A DNA stretch of 64,000 nt, taken from Strigops habroptila (taxonomy: Eukaryota; Chordata; Aves; Psittaciformes; Psittacidae). The notes under the pieces were generated by a model that was not told the origin of the DNA, did no database searches, and was given only the letters and a program-made list of their open reading frames with translations. Of this stretch, positions 13,140 to 26,420 are shown in pieces. The stretch is taken from the NCBI RefSeq assembly GCF_004027225.2, contig NC_044302.2:34053449-34117448 (forward strand), in the 5' to 3' direction. Position 1 is the first letter of the stretch. Each line of letters opens with the position of its first letter. Made by a program: the position numbers and the translations under genes.

Positions 13140-16100
13140 TTAATATCCTCCTCTGGATGTTTGTCCTGCTCCTCTGCTGGAATTACCAGAAGCAGATATG
13201 AACCAGGGTCTCAGCAACTGTGGCTTACAACTCAACATATCAACTTGAACTGAAGTTGAAGATGATTTAGGCACCAGCCTCCAAGAAGTGGCAGCTGAGG
13301 AGTCTGTCACAGGTTCACTCCTGGTGCCTTTCCCACAGGGGCACTCACAGCAGCAGAGGGAAGCTGCAGTCATGCATGCAACTGCCACTGGGGGTTGTCC
13401 GTCAACCTCCTGAGTCAGCTATAGTAAGGCACAACCAAGTCACAGCATATAAAACCAGGGCTCTTCACATGCATGTTAAAAAAAGCTTAACTTTCAGATC
13501 AGAGATGGCTGCTCATCTCTACACAAGTTTTCTTCTTTCTTTTAAAGATAGGACTTCTGGTGGCCCAACTGATCACAGCTCTCTAGCCTCCAACAACGGT
13601 GATAATTTTTATTCCTTAAAATACTACCAGAATCCATCTTAAATACTTATATCTTGACTATTAAAGGCATTTTTGTATCACTTGATCATAAAAAGTCCAG
13701 ATTCTGAGCTCTCAACTGCTTACACCACGCAAGCCTTTGGTTTGACATTTATACCTGTGAGCTTTGGTGGACATTTTTAATTTCAACCTCCTGTTTCATT
13801 TTATCTGTTTTAATATATGTTCATGACATATAGATTATATTTTATAATAGTGGTTGATGGTCTTAGCTCTATTTATGGTAAATCTCACAAGATTGGTCAC
13901 TAGTGTGAGTCATTACTTAACCTTTACTACAATTTTTCATCATTCTTCAGACTGACACGGAAAGTAAAAACTGTTGTTCTACCACTTTCTTGTAAAATAA
14001 AAGAAGCAGTTACACTTTGGAAAACATATTTCCTATTTATGCCTACCTTATTTATTTTATCACTTTACTACAAGTATTTATTACTTCCTGCTGTTTGGGC
14101 CCACAATAGAACTACTCAGCTCTGTTTCCACATGCTCTTCTTATACTTGAACACCTAGCACATTCTTTCAAAATAATGGATCAACTTATTTAGAAATTCC
14201 TTCCATGTTTTCATTTGAAACAAGTCTTTTGCAACCTAAAACGGAAAGCCTCCATTGCTTTCACTGGCAGCTGCATACAGCGCAGCAGCAAGGCAGTAAC
14301 AAGGAACCATACCCTGGACAGGAGGGACAGTAATGTGGAGGGTTACTGAATTGCCTTACTCCCAGCCTGGCAAGCAGCAGGAAGCTCTCTAGAACAATGT
14401 TGAAGCAGGACACCTGTCAGATACAATGAGTTTTGCTGACTTGCTTTCTGGTACTAGTTCCTTCATGATTTCTTTAATTTGGCCTTTTCCTGTTCCTTTC
14501 TGTGGTGCTGTCGGCATTGCTGTTTCTTGCCCATTTGTCAGCTTTGATGTTTTTAAGGCATGCAAAGCCAATATGTCAGCAATGCCAAAAAAACCCAATA
14601 ATAATAAATTCCATCTGATTATAATTCAACAAGAGCTTGTACCAGCTTGACTGTCCTTTACCTTAAGCCTACCTGACAATACCATAAGGCCAAATTCAGA
14701 ACTAATGTGTAAAGGAGCTTTAGTTCAAAGGCTTTGAGGCTGGGCTGATTAACCACCCTGGAATCTCAGGGCAGCCTTTTGACTGGGAGAGTCAAGCAGG
14801 GACGAGCTCAGGCGGAACAGGTGACCATATTCCCACTCCACTCCTTCAGTACGCCTCCAGGGATGTGAGTGGGAGAAGCAGAGAAGACAGATGAGAGGAA
14901 ACTATGCAGTGCTAGGCTGAAAAGGCAATAGATCCTGATGGAAGTACATCATATCAGCTTTACCAACTTGATGATATCTGGCAATGTGAATGCCCTTAAT
15001 GCCATTAGTCTTTTAAATCTTGCCTGCCATGGAAGACCTCCGTTTAAGCTTGACACACCTTAGTGAAAGTTAAAGCCAAAGAAAATTATGAGAAATCCCT
15101 GCTCTGCTGAAGACCCAAAAAACATGAATCCAGAATTTAGATGGATTCTGTGACTAAACTGTGGATCATTTTACCTTCCAATTAAAGCTCTGCAGGCATT
15201 TATTTATATGGATTATTTCGGAGTTCAACCAGTCCCCTAGTTTTGTTTGGTTGTTGCTGTTTTACAAAATAGACAATTTTCTCGTAACTTCTCCTACTTC
15301 CTAAAGTCAGTCACAAAAAATTGCCTATGCATAACCCCTGAACTTGAATTTGTAGCATCCATCCTCCAGCTACCCTGATGTGGAGTGTCAGCCATGCTGC
15401 TTATGTCCAATACAGTAACATCTAATGGACTTGGCAGATTGTTTAATGAAAGGAAAAGGAAGAACTGCCTGCCAGTTTCATGTAGATCAATATAATAATG
15501 TAGGAAGCATTAATGGAAAATTTATTTAGTATTACAGACAGATTAGTGTAATATTTGATAAGATTGAAACTGAGATTTAGTTTACAGAAAAAAAAAAAAG
15601 CGTATTGATAGATTTTGGACTTCCAGATTAATGGAGAGAAATATTGACAGTGGTGGAAACCTGGCAAGAGGAGGATGACACCAGAGTTCTCAGGCAAATC
15701 CCTCATGCAATACCCCTGGCTCCAGACCAAAAATAATACCAAGTGTTTGTTCAGGAGTGTTACAGTAGTAAGAGAAACAAGAAGCATGTCAGAACAGAAG
15801 TGTCTTGGAAAAACGGGTGCTAGAAACCTCATCCAAAGGCTGAAGAAAAGCCAGAGCAGGGAACAGAGTAGGACTGAGAAGGCACCCACTAAACAGGGCA
15901 CACAAGTAACCACAGAGAGCAGCAGAGGCTCTGAGTGCCTGTGGGAAAGACAGTTGTGTATAGGCCAGCTACCTTGTGAACTGAGGAACTCAGGGAGGGA
16001 GAGTTCCCACAATAAATCCTGTCCGTGAAGAAAAAAAATAAAAAAAAAAAAAAAAAAAAAAAAGGTAGGAACTGTTGCTGCAGAAGACTCATGGCTCAGC

Positions 16101-18465
16101 ACTGCAGCAGATTCTGTCATTTTCAGACAAACCTATGAGGAGGATAAAGCAGGCATTGTTCTACCCTACTGTACTAGCTTCACTTCATGTGGCAACTCTG
16201 TTTTATAATCTGTGCAGAGTAAGAGATTCTGCTTTTTCTTGTTTTTCTTCTAAAATTGCAAGCAGAATACACACCTCACCACTCACAGATTATATGAATT
16301 GTAATTCTGTTCCTTTAAAAAGGCTGTGTTTCAGCAGAATACTGAAACTGTGACAGCTGTGTTATGCTTAAAGACAAGTGAAGTTGAAATAGTTACATGA
16401 TTCAACCAAGTTTACATAGGAAAGGAGTATAGGCAGGAAAAAGGATGAAATGTATAGCTGTTTTTATTAGTCACACAATTGTGCAGCTCACAATGACCAG
16501 TCAGTTCTCTTCTCCCTGTGCCAGTGGACAGTGCCACAGAAGAAAGGGCCCCTTTACAGCAGAGACAGCCCAAGAAGTAGCATCAGGAGTGGGGACCACA
16601 AAATAGAATGGAATAGTCCCAGTAAGTGCATTGAGCAACCATGACAGCATAATTGACTTCTGCTGCCCTCCTCAAAACTTTCCAAATACTGCTGCTTTTG
16701 AAAAGTAAGTGTTGGTACATCCTGCATATCCAAATTCACAAAGAGAAAATATCAGTATCATCCCTTCCCTCAAATCATATGATGTTGCAAGCATAGTACA
16801 GCTTGGAGTGACTGAGACTGTATGGCATAAAAATTTACCACACAAATAATGAGTGGTAAAATCTTCCCCACCAATCCCAAAAGGAGGGCTATGGGGGAGT
16901 CGGCTATTAAAATGAACTTTGCAATCGAAGTACACAGGAGAACTATTTAGAAGGAAATTTAATTTTGTAAGTTGCTGTCTTGTAGCAATAATTAAAATGA
17001 CAGCACTGCTGAGAGTTACTCATTTCCTGCAGACTACCTAATTTGTGATTTTGATAGAAATAGATTTCTAGAACCATAGTGAAGCATTAGCTTTCCCCTT
17101 AATTTTGTCAAAGCACAGAAGTAGCGGTTTCCAGCTCCCCCCTTTTTCTATTTCTAAACATGCACCTTCATTTAGCAACCAAAATTGGACCCCTCTGCCC
17201 TACGCAATTACATTTCCATGACTTAAGCTGGGTGTTTGTGTTTTGTCCTGTTGATTAATAGCATTCACATTTAAATGGTCACAACCAGCCTTTGAAGTCA
17301 TTAACACCCCATTAAGATGAATAGGGTAAATTCACACCTTTTGTTTCATTCTCCTGACTGTGGAACCAACAAAACCACAGCATATTGATTTACAGAGTAA
17401 AGACTACCTTCACAGTCATTGAAGGAAAAAATACGGAGGTTTAAATACAGATCTATGCTTCAATATTTGCTGAATAACTCTGAATAATCCAATATCCTGA
17501 AATTTCAACACCTGGAGAGTCATTGCCACCTAAGTAATAGGTTAATGACATTTAATCCACTAATATGTCTAGCACAGTTTACACCATGATACAAATAATT
17601 GTCAGCATGAAGTTTCCATTTAGCATCTTCTTAAGAGAAATTAAAGAAGTATTTGCAGCACCTAACTTCTCTGTAGGGAGAACATCTCCCTGTGTTTAAA
17701 TATCTGCTGACTCTGGTATTTATTCTTATACATAAAACAATAATGTAATCCCTATTGTATTTCTCTATTCAGAATGCAACACTGATACACAGAAATCTAG
17801 TTAGAATTAAGTGGTGGGGGAGGTCTTCACAATGAGTAATTGTAAATAAAACCATATTGTGTCTACAGTAATGTGCTTTGTCCCAGCTATGTTAGTCTTG
17901 CTCAGCATAAATATAATTTACATGGGCTTTCGGAAGAATCTTTCTCTAGTAGGCTAATTTTGAGGTTTCTACAGTAACGAAGAAGCTAAACTACATACTA
18001 GACAAAAAGTCAATACTCTTTGACCTGGGAAGCTGTGGAAGCTCTCCCATGATCACTTTTAAATCAGAATGCACTAAAAATATAGCAAATAAGGAACAAA
18101 ACAGGAAAAAGGACACCATTCAAATTTTGGCTTTAAGCAATCTCCAGCTCATGAATTTCCTCATAGGAAAAGGTGCTCCATCATCATTATAGAATTAGAA
18201 AAAAAATTTTCATTAATTTCTACAATACTCTTTTTCCTTTACTCTAGAACGTAGGGGGCAGGTATCCGCCATTCCTGCGAGAAGCTACCAAATGGTAGCA
18301 CAGGTCTCTTACAGAGATCAAGATTTTTCAGTGTACTGCTCCAGGTTTGAATCAGGTAGTGATTTGGGACTGTTGGTATAGGAAAGAACTGCTCAGATTG
18401 AGTCATTGCAGCAGATTAATACAGCATTTAATTAATCTTCTTAACATTATGGAGGGACAGTTAGG
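13140..18465. other. Noncoding sequence
   Basis: No coding gene supported. The segment 13,140-13,420 is more G+C-rich than its surroundings but has no coding signature. A possible retro-insertion tail at 16,011-16,063 is listed separately. The stretch 17,200-17,345 is rich in TTAAT/ATTAA homeodomain-type words; I cannot test whether it is conserved. Confidence 0.5.
16011..16063 (+). other. AATAAA plus genomic poly(A): possible retrocopy tail
   Basis: AATAAA at 16,011-16,016 is followed 14 nt later by an A-tract of 33 bases interrupted by a single T (16,031-16,063). This spacing is that of a polyadenylated RNA 3' end copied into DNA. The upstream body (from perhaps 15,400) matches nothing I recognise; a 117-codon frame at 15,675-16,028 is Lys/Arg/Ser-rich and not a known protein. 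I could not find a convincing target-site duplication. A plain poly(A) microsatellite remains possible. Confidence 0.35.
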
Positions 18466-18604
18466 CATTGTTATTGCTATTCTAGAGAGACACAAACAGC
18501 AGCAGAGAGGCAACGACTTGCCCAGGGCACCCAGCAAGTTAGTGGCAAAATTGTAACCAGGACTTGGAAACTCCTATCTCCCTGCTGCCAGGACCAAGCT
18601 GCCT
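18466..18604 (-). repeat. Ancient L2/MIR-type repeat fragment
   Basis: The plus strand shows GAGAGGCAACGACTTGCCCA, GGGCACCCAGCAAGTTAGTG, then GCAAAATTGTAACCAGGACT and CTGCTGCCAGGACCAAGCTG. This order (act-TGCCCA-ggtcaca-CAGcaAGTtAGTGGCa-aaCCAGGact) is the reverse complement of the shared 3' region of L2 LINEs and MIR/CORE SINEs. Such copies are very old in amniotes and usually heavily decayed in birds. I cannot separate L2 from MIR by eye. Confidence 0.6.
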
Positions 18605-20550
18605 AATGAACAGCACTCTGCATTGGTTTGTTTTTATAAGGTTGTTCCTTGCTCAGATCTCTTGTCTTGGGGTTTTCCTTCTGCCACAGTGGATGAAAAA
18701 CCAAATTAGTTTTATCATTGAGCATTTAAAATGCAGTGGACAAGCTGGTTGCAAGGAATCTTAATTTTGCTTTCAATAAGAAGAATTTGAGCTGTTATAC
18801 AGTGCCAAAAACATAAAGGCAGCTCTGATTTCCTCAGCATCAAAAGCAGAAAGATGGCTCTGATTTCCTCAGCAGCGATCAAGTAACCTTGCTTAGGTGA
18901 AATATCTGACCTTCAGACTGGTAGTTAATCCTCTTTGGAACTGGAAATTAGATTATTCCCTAGTAAAACAGGAGATTCCTCTTATTGTTCCTTAAATGCT
19001 TTCATGGTATTTTGTTCCAAATCAGTAAATAAATCTTCATTACTGACTGTTGCTTTAAAAACACCATCATGAAAAAACATTCTGTTAATTTTCTGAAAAT
19101 GTTAGAGAAAACAATCTGGTTAAATTTAGTTAGTTTTAAATTTGCTGCTCTGGGGTTCAGTGTGTTCTGGATGGAGTTAGTTTTGTGAGTCAGATAGTTT
19201 TTGTGATTGGGGTTTGTTGGTTTGGTTTTTTTTCGTTGCTCTTGGTCACACAAACACAGGAACATCCCACCAGAAGTATATTTTAGGAAAGCAAGGTTTT
19301 AAACATCGTTACTTAATCTTGTTTTAAATAGGGAAAATATGAAAATGAAAGTTCCTATTTCATGTCTGGTTTTAAACCTTTTTTCATCCATGAAATAGGA
19401 AAAGAATCAATATTTCACAGCAAGTCTGTATAAAACACGAACAGACTACAAAGTATGTGAAGTATGGCTACATTTGGGTGGGAGTTTTGACATTATTTGG
19501 ATAGAGAAATCTGGGGCATTTAATGTGATTATAAAACCCTAAGGAATGCCCTGGGTGTTTCACCACATACTAGGAGAGATGATGGGAGAAAACTGGCAGA
19601 AGTTATCTCTTCCCACCCAGTTTAACTGATTCAGACAGGGCAATTTTTTTGGAAGAGACTGCTGGCAATCAATATGTCTCAGCTTGCTCCTATATGCCGT
19701 GCTGAGAGAGATAGAGTTGTTGGAAGAGAATCAAGACATGAAACTTTTTCTACTCTAGTCTAAAGCATATGAAAGCAAATGATCTCCAAGGCACTAATCC
19801 TTTCACCTTGGTAAACATGCAACGAATCTAAATGAAAGAAAAACAAGACTCCTCTCTCCTTCTCCTTCTGCAGCAGCCCTGAGTCTTACAGACTGCATAG
19901 CTGTATCTGCCTTGCCAGTCCACTGCAGCTCAAATTTGTAAAAGAAAAAAAATAGAGCGAACAAAGAGAAAGGAAGATTATATTCCCTGCCATTTCTCAC
20001 CATATGTTTTCAAACAAAAAGCCAATACCTTGCCCTACATGAACAAGTACAGATTTGACAAAGGTGAATCAGTTCTGGCAGCCTATTTGTTACTACTAAT
20101 GACACCCACCCATTCTCCTGATCAGCCTGTCTTTCCTGGCACCAATACCAGAAACAAGTAAAACAGCCTGGCTTTGGAAACAAACAATTAGAGATGTTAC
20201 TTGTTTGTAAAGAATTATTTAGCAGTTACTTGTTGACCAAATATTTTTGTACATGACATAAATAAACCAGGTTTACTAAGCTCAGAAGGCAATAAACACA
20301 GTCAAGTTTTTACTGAGGCATTTGATCATTTACTTAATAATATAATGGACAGTCAGTAATTTAATCTGGCAAAGCAGATAAAAATATACCCCTCTGGAAA
20401 TACACAATCAGGCTAAAGAAGACGACATTCTCTTTGTACCCTTAAGGAACAAGTAGTGTCCCTGAAAATAGTATTTTTTGTATATCCTCCTAAGGTTAAA
20501 GCGAAACAAAAGAGCAGTGAAATTTACAAAAGACCCAGTCAAGTATATTA
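18605..20550. other. Noncoding sequence
   Basis: No gene recognised. An 18-nt exact direct repeat (GCTCTGATTTCCTCAGCA) occurs at 18,822-18,839 and again at 18,857-18,874, a local 35-bp-period duplication. Confidence 0.5.
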
Positions 20551-21075
20551 TAGAATCATAGAATAATAGAATGGTCTGGATTGGAAAGGACCTTAAGATC
20601 ATTTAGTCTCATGGGCAACGGACACCTTCCACTAGATGAGGGTGCTCAAGGCTCTGTCCAGTCTGGCCTTGAACACTGCCAGGGACCAGGTATTCACAAC
20701 TTCCTTGGGCATAAAACAAACATGCACTTTCATGCAGTTCTTTGAATAACTTTGAACTTCCTGTTCCAGTGCCTCACCACCCTCACAGTAAAGGGTTTCC
20801 TTATATCTATCTTGAACTTCCCCTGTTTAAGTTTAAACCCATTACTCCTTGTTCTATCATTACCGTCCCTGATCAAAAGTCCCTCTCTGGCATCCTTGTA
20901 GGCCTCCTTCAGATACTGGAAGGCTGCTGCGAGATCTCCATGCAGCCTTCCCTTCTCCAGGCTGAACATACCTAGTTTTCTTTGTCTTCTATGGGAGGTG
21001 CTCCAGCCCCGCTATCATTCTCGTGGCCTTCCTCTGGACTTGTTCCAACAGTTCCATGCCATTCTATGTTGGGGA
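20551..21075 (-). mobile_element. 5'-truncated CR1 LINE (antisense)
   Basis: The left edge TAGAATCATAGAATAATAGA, then GGAAAGGACCTTAAGATCAT, is the antisense CR1 3' tail. Body phrases include CTGTCCAGTCTGGCCTTGAA, CACTGCCAGGGACCAGG, and GGAGGTGCTCCAGCCCCGCT near the right edge. On the minus strand, 20,730-20,969 still reads as a diverged end of the CR1 reverse-transcriptase ORF, including a DRTRSNG and a HWNR motif. The 5' part is missing, so it is a dead, truncated LINE. The exact right boundary near GTTCCATGCC is uncertain by tens of bases. Confidence 0.9.
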
Positions 21076-24000
21076 CTTTAATATACTTGGACTTTTCAAT
21101 ATTCTTGGACTTTAATCAATAACACTGCACCTTCCTCCAGTGGAGGTGTATCAGTTAGCAAATTGTCCCTTACTGTTTAAGAAACACTTTTCCAAGAGCT
21201 GCCAGACTGCTCTGCCCTGGCTTTTCCTAAATCCATTAATTTCTTAAAGAAGATGATTCAGTATCAGTTGTTTACTAACTAAATTATATAGACTAAGAAG
21301 ACCAGATGATCTGGCTTAAATCACCGTGTGCTTACCGTGATTAGAGAAAACTGAAAATCAGGCCCAAAAGTTCAGCACCACATGAATAGGAGATGAAATG
21401 GAGGGAGTCAGTTTGGCTTGAAAGAAAAGAATAAATCATTGTGCAATATTTTACTTGATAGCTGATCTATCATATTTTTCTTCTTGGTGTTTTTTGTCAT
21501 GGCTTAAGATAGATTTCTCCATACTCTAGCATTTTCCTTAAAAAATACATATCTCTGAGGGGAAGATAAATGTTCCAAATCTGATATAATTATATTTATC
21601 TGGTTCAAACTAAACCAGGTAGACAGTTACATTGGTGCAGCAGGCCAACTTCATTAAAATCTACCTAATGTGCAATAAGAAGCACTACTGTGCACCAGAG
21701 TATCCTGGTGAAAAGTTCTCTTCCTAATGTTCTGCGGACAGGGAGCCTGTGAGGAGCAGTAGAAGTTTGGGGATTTCTGTCATGAGTCTCTGATTAAGAG
21801 CATTTTTAGATGCTCTCTCATGCTTCCCTTGCCCCAGTCAATCCAATACAAGGATTTCATTATCCTATTGCCATGGGACTAGGGCACATAATATAAATAA
21901 TGAAGAACAAGCAAACGGAGGCATGGATAACCCATGACTAGGGTTATTGGCTAAGACATTTGTTCAGACCCTACATACCTCATCCCTCACCTAGGCTGCA
22001 GTTAAATTTGCCTGCCTCATATTGCTCCCTCAATGTCATTTTCATGGCTGGTAGTTTATCCAGAGTTTCAGCCAAAAAGAATAGCCTGCTTTTTGAGAAA
22101 TGCACATGGATTTTCCTATTTGGATATTTAAAGAGTTAAAAATAGCTAGTTCAGAAAGTTGGTAGCAAGTTCTCTGTCTCATCTGAACTCTGGTAAGTGG
22201 GGTAAAGGCTAGGAGCAGGAATAACATTTCTCCATTCATTTGAACTGCAAATCTGGATAGCTGTCACACGTCGGTATTTGGTACTGAAAACATATCTAGG
22301 GAGAAAATCAGCAGTATAGTTGCAAAACACAGTCATTAGGAATCTCTCCACAAGCAATCTTTCAGGAGCCTGAATGAACAAGGTGCGTAGCAGAATCCCA
22401 GCCTCCAAACCCTGCTCTGAATTCCTTCTTTCATGAGCCTATGGCAGCACAGCCATGCAAACTTGCTGTTCTGTCACCTACATTAAAATTAAACTAGCTA
22501 TGGTTAAGAAGACTACTTTGTGGGTAAAATGATAAAACAAAAAAAAAGCCACTTGCAGCTTTTGCAGTTTGCCACTCTATTTCAGTGTGTACTTGAAAAT
22601 ATTCTCCTTGCCATAACAAGGGCATGAAACCACAACAAAGCTACTCAACATTTGCTTGTAAAGCATATATACACACAAAGAGCCTGGACTCCCTCCATGT
22701 AGTCTGAAATCTTGGAACCATGCTTAATGCAATCTGCATGCTGTAATACCAAAGCATGCTTGGACTAGCTGAGAGAGGCAATTAGGAGTTTCCTCACTTT
22801 GTTGCTTCATCAAGCACTTTACAGGAATTTAACGTTCATTTATATTTTTTTGCTTTGTTCTTTGGTTGGTTTTTTTTTCCTACAGAATGGAAGTATGAAA
22901 TGCTTTTACTTCGAAAATGCTGACTAATTCCAGAAGCCATTTACAAAAGTCATCCAATTACTTGGTTTTGAGAAAAAAAGCAAAGACTTACTACTGGAAT
23001 GCACAGAAATATGTCTACAACTCATTGATTGGAAAATATTCTGTGACATTATTATTACGATAATATTAGTATTACAGTACACAGAAGGACTCCATCCACG
23101 ATCTTACTTCAGAGCACGGCACTGACAAATAATTGTTTCATTGTGACAGTGACTAGTGATAATAGTTAACCAAATGGGTTTATTTATCTCATTGCATTTG
23201 GGAGAAGAAAAAGGGGAAAAAAATTTTGTTTAAAGAACTGTATGAAAGTGTATTTTTGTTGTATGATGAAGATTTGACTATTTAGATACAGCTGTATTCA
23301 GATAATTAAATTTTCATCTGTCATACCAGAAGAATTTAGGAACTTTCATGCAAAAAATTGAAATGTGGTCCGTTTACCCCAGTACTCTGTCTCCAGCAGT
23401 GATCAACACCAGAAGCTTCAGAGGTAGGCAGCTGTCAGAGTATCTCCCCCATGACAGAGTATCTTCTTCACCTCCTCCTGGCAATCGAGATTATATTCTA
23501 ATCTGGATACCCAGAGATAAAATCTGACACATAAGATTTTCTGTTAATATTAAGTCCCTGGCTTTTGAATTGTATTTTGTATTCATATCAGATTAGGTGT
23601 TTAATCCCAAATTGTTTCTGAATTCTGGGTCTCAACAATATCCTCTGGTAATGAGAGCTAATTCCACAAGACAGAAAAAAATATTTCATTTTCAGTGAAG
23701 AATGAAACAAAGCAAAAGTGCAGGCAAATTAAGTTGTTTAGGCAGCATATTGCCAGCAGAGGCAAGATAACCCCAGCAAAGGCACAGGCTCTTGCTTTCT
23801 TCACTTGTGCTGACAGAGGAGATAGACATGAGAAGAAATTAAGAGTTGTGTCTCAGCCTGGACTCCTACAACTCTACTTGGGTCAGCATGCAAGCCACCA
23901 TCTGTAGCTGGAAGGAAAAGATTGGAAGAGTCAAAGCCAGCTGTTTCTCCACCAGTGGACTCCAGGACCATGTGTTTTTCCAGAAGAGACTGACCCTTAC

Positions 24001-26370
24001 ACATTGTAACTTTCCAGAACTCAGTTCTGCCCATATCCCAGCAAACCTAGACTAACTTCTGCTTGTCAGCATTCTCTTTCAAGACTCCACAAGAGAGTTG
24101 TAGAGGTGGATTACATTATCTGCTCTAAATATATTGTTATGATTTCTTTTTTGCACAGAAATATAAAAACTCTTTAAAGTATTAGAAACTTGATTTATAT
24201 AAAAAGAAAGGCAATGGTTAGCCTAGAAGACTTATGGTTTTTCTAACCTGCACTGAAAGTAACAGTCAAGTTTTCAATATATTACTCTTCCTCTAGTACT
24301 CACTACAGTTTGAACTAGTGTTCATCAATGCGTTTAAATTACTGGGAAGACTGTAGCTAATCATTCATTTCCTCATGTTTTCCAGCAGCCATGCCAAGAT
24401 CAGAAGTTAAAATAAGTACCTTAAAACTACAAAATGTGCTGCAACTAGTGGAAATTTTTCGGAAATGAAAGTTTAATTATCAGCTCAGAGATTGCAGTAC
24501 AGATTTTGTGCCAAAAGGAACCTTACATTTGAGTGCAACTGATGATGTGATGAACGACAGCTGACAAATTGCCTCTGAGGACTAGTTTCTCTTCTACTGA
24601 AGTCAATTAAAGCATAGGAAGGCATTTGGAGAATCCATTTCTTGCTCAGTCCATTTTTCCCTGTGTGGTCACAAAACTGAATCTAAAGAATCTAAGTAAG
24701 TAATCTTACTTAAAAATACTCTTTTTTTCCCCAGTATTTAAATCCCCAACAGCTCTCATATTTAGGTAAATAGGAGTCCTGGAGCCAAAGTGTAAAGTTT
24801 GAAGTTTAACAGGGGACATTTTTTTTTTTTTAAATCTTGCCTCTAATTGTACATGATACTTTTAATTGTATTAATAATTTTAAAAATACAGAATACCCAA
24901 GGTAGACTACCATCTTTTTTAAATTAAAATAAGCTCAAAAGATCATGTGCTGCACTCCTGAATATGCCATTTTTTTTGCAGGATAACGTATGACAGAGGC
25001 AATACAGCAAAGCTCCATCTGCAGAGATTTTTAGAGATCCATTTTAGAGAGTTGCAGATTTGATCTAACTTCAGTGTAGGATGTACAGGGAAGAAAAATA
25101 ACATGTCTGAGCATGCAAGTATAAGAAACTTGTCACTGGAATGGCCTGAGTGTTACAGGCCAGATTTGAAAACACATTGGCAATACTGCACCTAAGTCTG
25201 GGACAGCACAGGATGAGCTGGTTTTGTAGCTCACATCACTTTTTTACTAAGATAGAAAAACACTCCTACAATTTAAAACAAAACAAACTAAAAAAAAAAA
25301 AAAACCAAACAAAAAAAAAAAAAACAACACAGCAGAATTAAAAAAAGAAAAAGGGAAAAAAAGAGCAATGGAACACTTGAAACAACCAAGCTACTCTGGT
25401 AAGTAGATATTGACATTTGTAAATGAATGTGGGTTTTAGCAATAGATTTTAAAAATTTCTCTTGGTCTGAAACCTCCGTTGTAGTTTCTGTCCAGATGAA
25501 TTTTGACAGCTGAAATAATTCCTAAATGATAGATCTTATAACATGACCAGTGACAGATCCTGAACAATAGCCTTATGGTTGGGTTCTCCTGCAAAGGAAA
25601 GTATAAAGTCCCTATGATTACTGCATTTTCCTTTGTTTGTTTACAATCTTATACAAAACAAAATAAAACGAACATAGTAAAGATAAATCCATTACTGTTG
25701 CTTTCCTCCTGCAGTGCATTAATAGGTTGTAGAAGTGAAATTCTTTTATTAATTTGATTAAGTTAAAGGAAAATCTAAGGTTCTCATGAATAATTCAGAT
25801 TAACATCAGAACTTCAAAAGTCATATGTAAAGCATCGTTATACCTACACGTACATTTAATTTGTAATAATGTTGATTTATAGTTTTACAAAGCAAAATAA
25901 TAAATATAATAAATTACCTCAATATTTCCTGATCCCAGTCACTATAAAATAACTGCTGCAGTTTTACATTTTCAGTGTGAAATATTGAATACATAAATCA
26001 AAACAAGATTATTTTTCATCTGAAGATGGAAACTGGTTTCTGAAACTGACAAATTTATTTTAGCTAAAATAAATGTTTTAGGAAAGATATTTACTGAGTC
26101 TGTAACAGCTCTAAAAGAAACAAGAATTTTGCATTCTAATATCCTGCTTTTGCTGCTTGCCCTGTCACTGGTATTGAATCTTGCAAATGCAATGGCTAGA
26201 AGCTGCTCCAAATTTCTCAAAAACATCATCCTGCTCTTCTTGCCAGCATTTTCCTCACTCTTTGCTTGCTTAAAGATCATTTTCTTCATGGTACGCAGCC
26301 ACATTGTTGATAGGCTGACATTCTTCTTAGCTGAAATTTTTGCTAGGAGATGTTCATATACACAAATATA
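21076..26370. other. Noncoding sequence
   Basis: No gene or recognised repeat. It includes an A-rich low-complexity patch at about 25,280-25,370 (A-runs separated by C or G). Open frames are short and isolated. Confidence 0.5.
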
Positions 26371-26420
26371 TATGTGTGTGTGTTTGTGTTTGTGCCTCTG
26401 TGTGTGTGTAGGTAGGTATG
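26371..26420. repeat. GT-rich microsatellite
   Basis: TATATGTGTGTGTG followed by interrupted TGTTTGTG, then GTGTGTGTAGGTAGGTATG. An imperfect GT dinucleotide tract likely to vary in length. Confidence 0.8.
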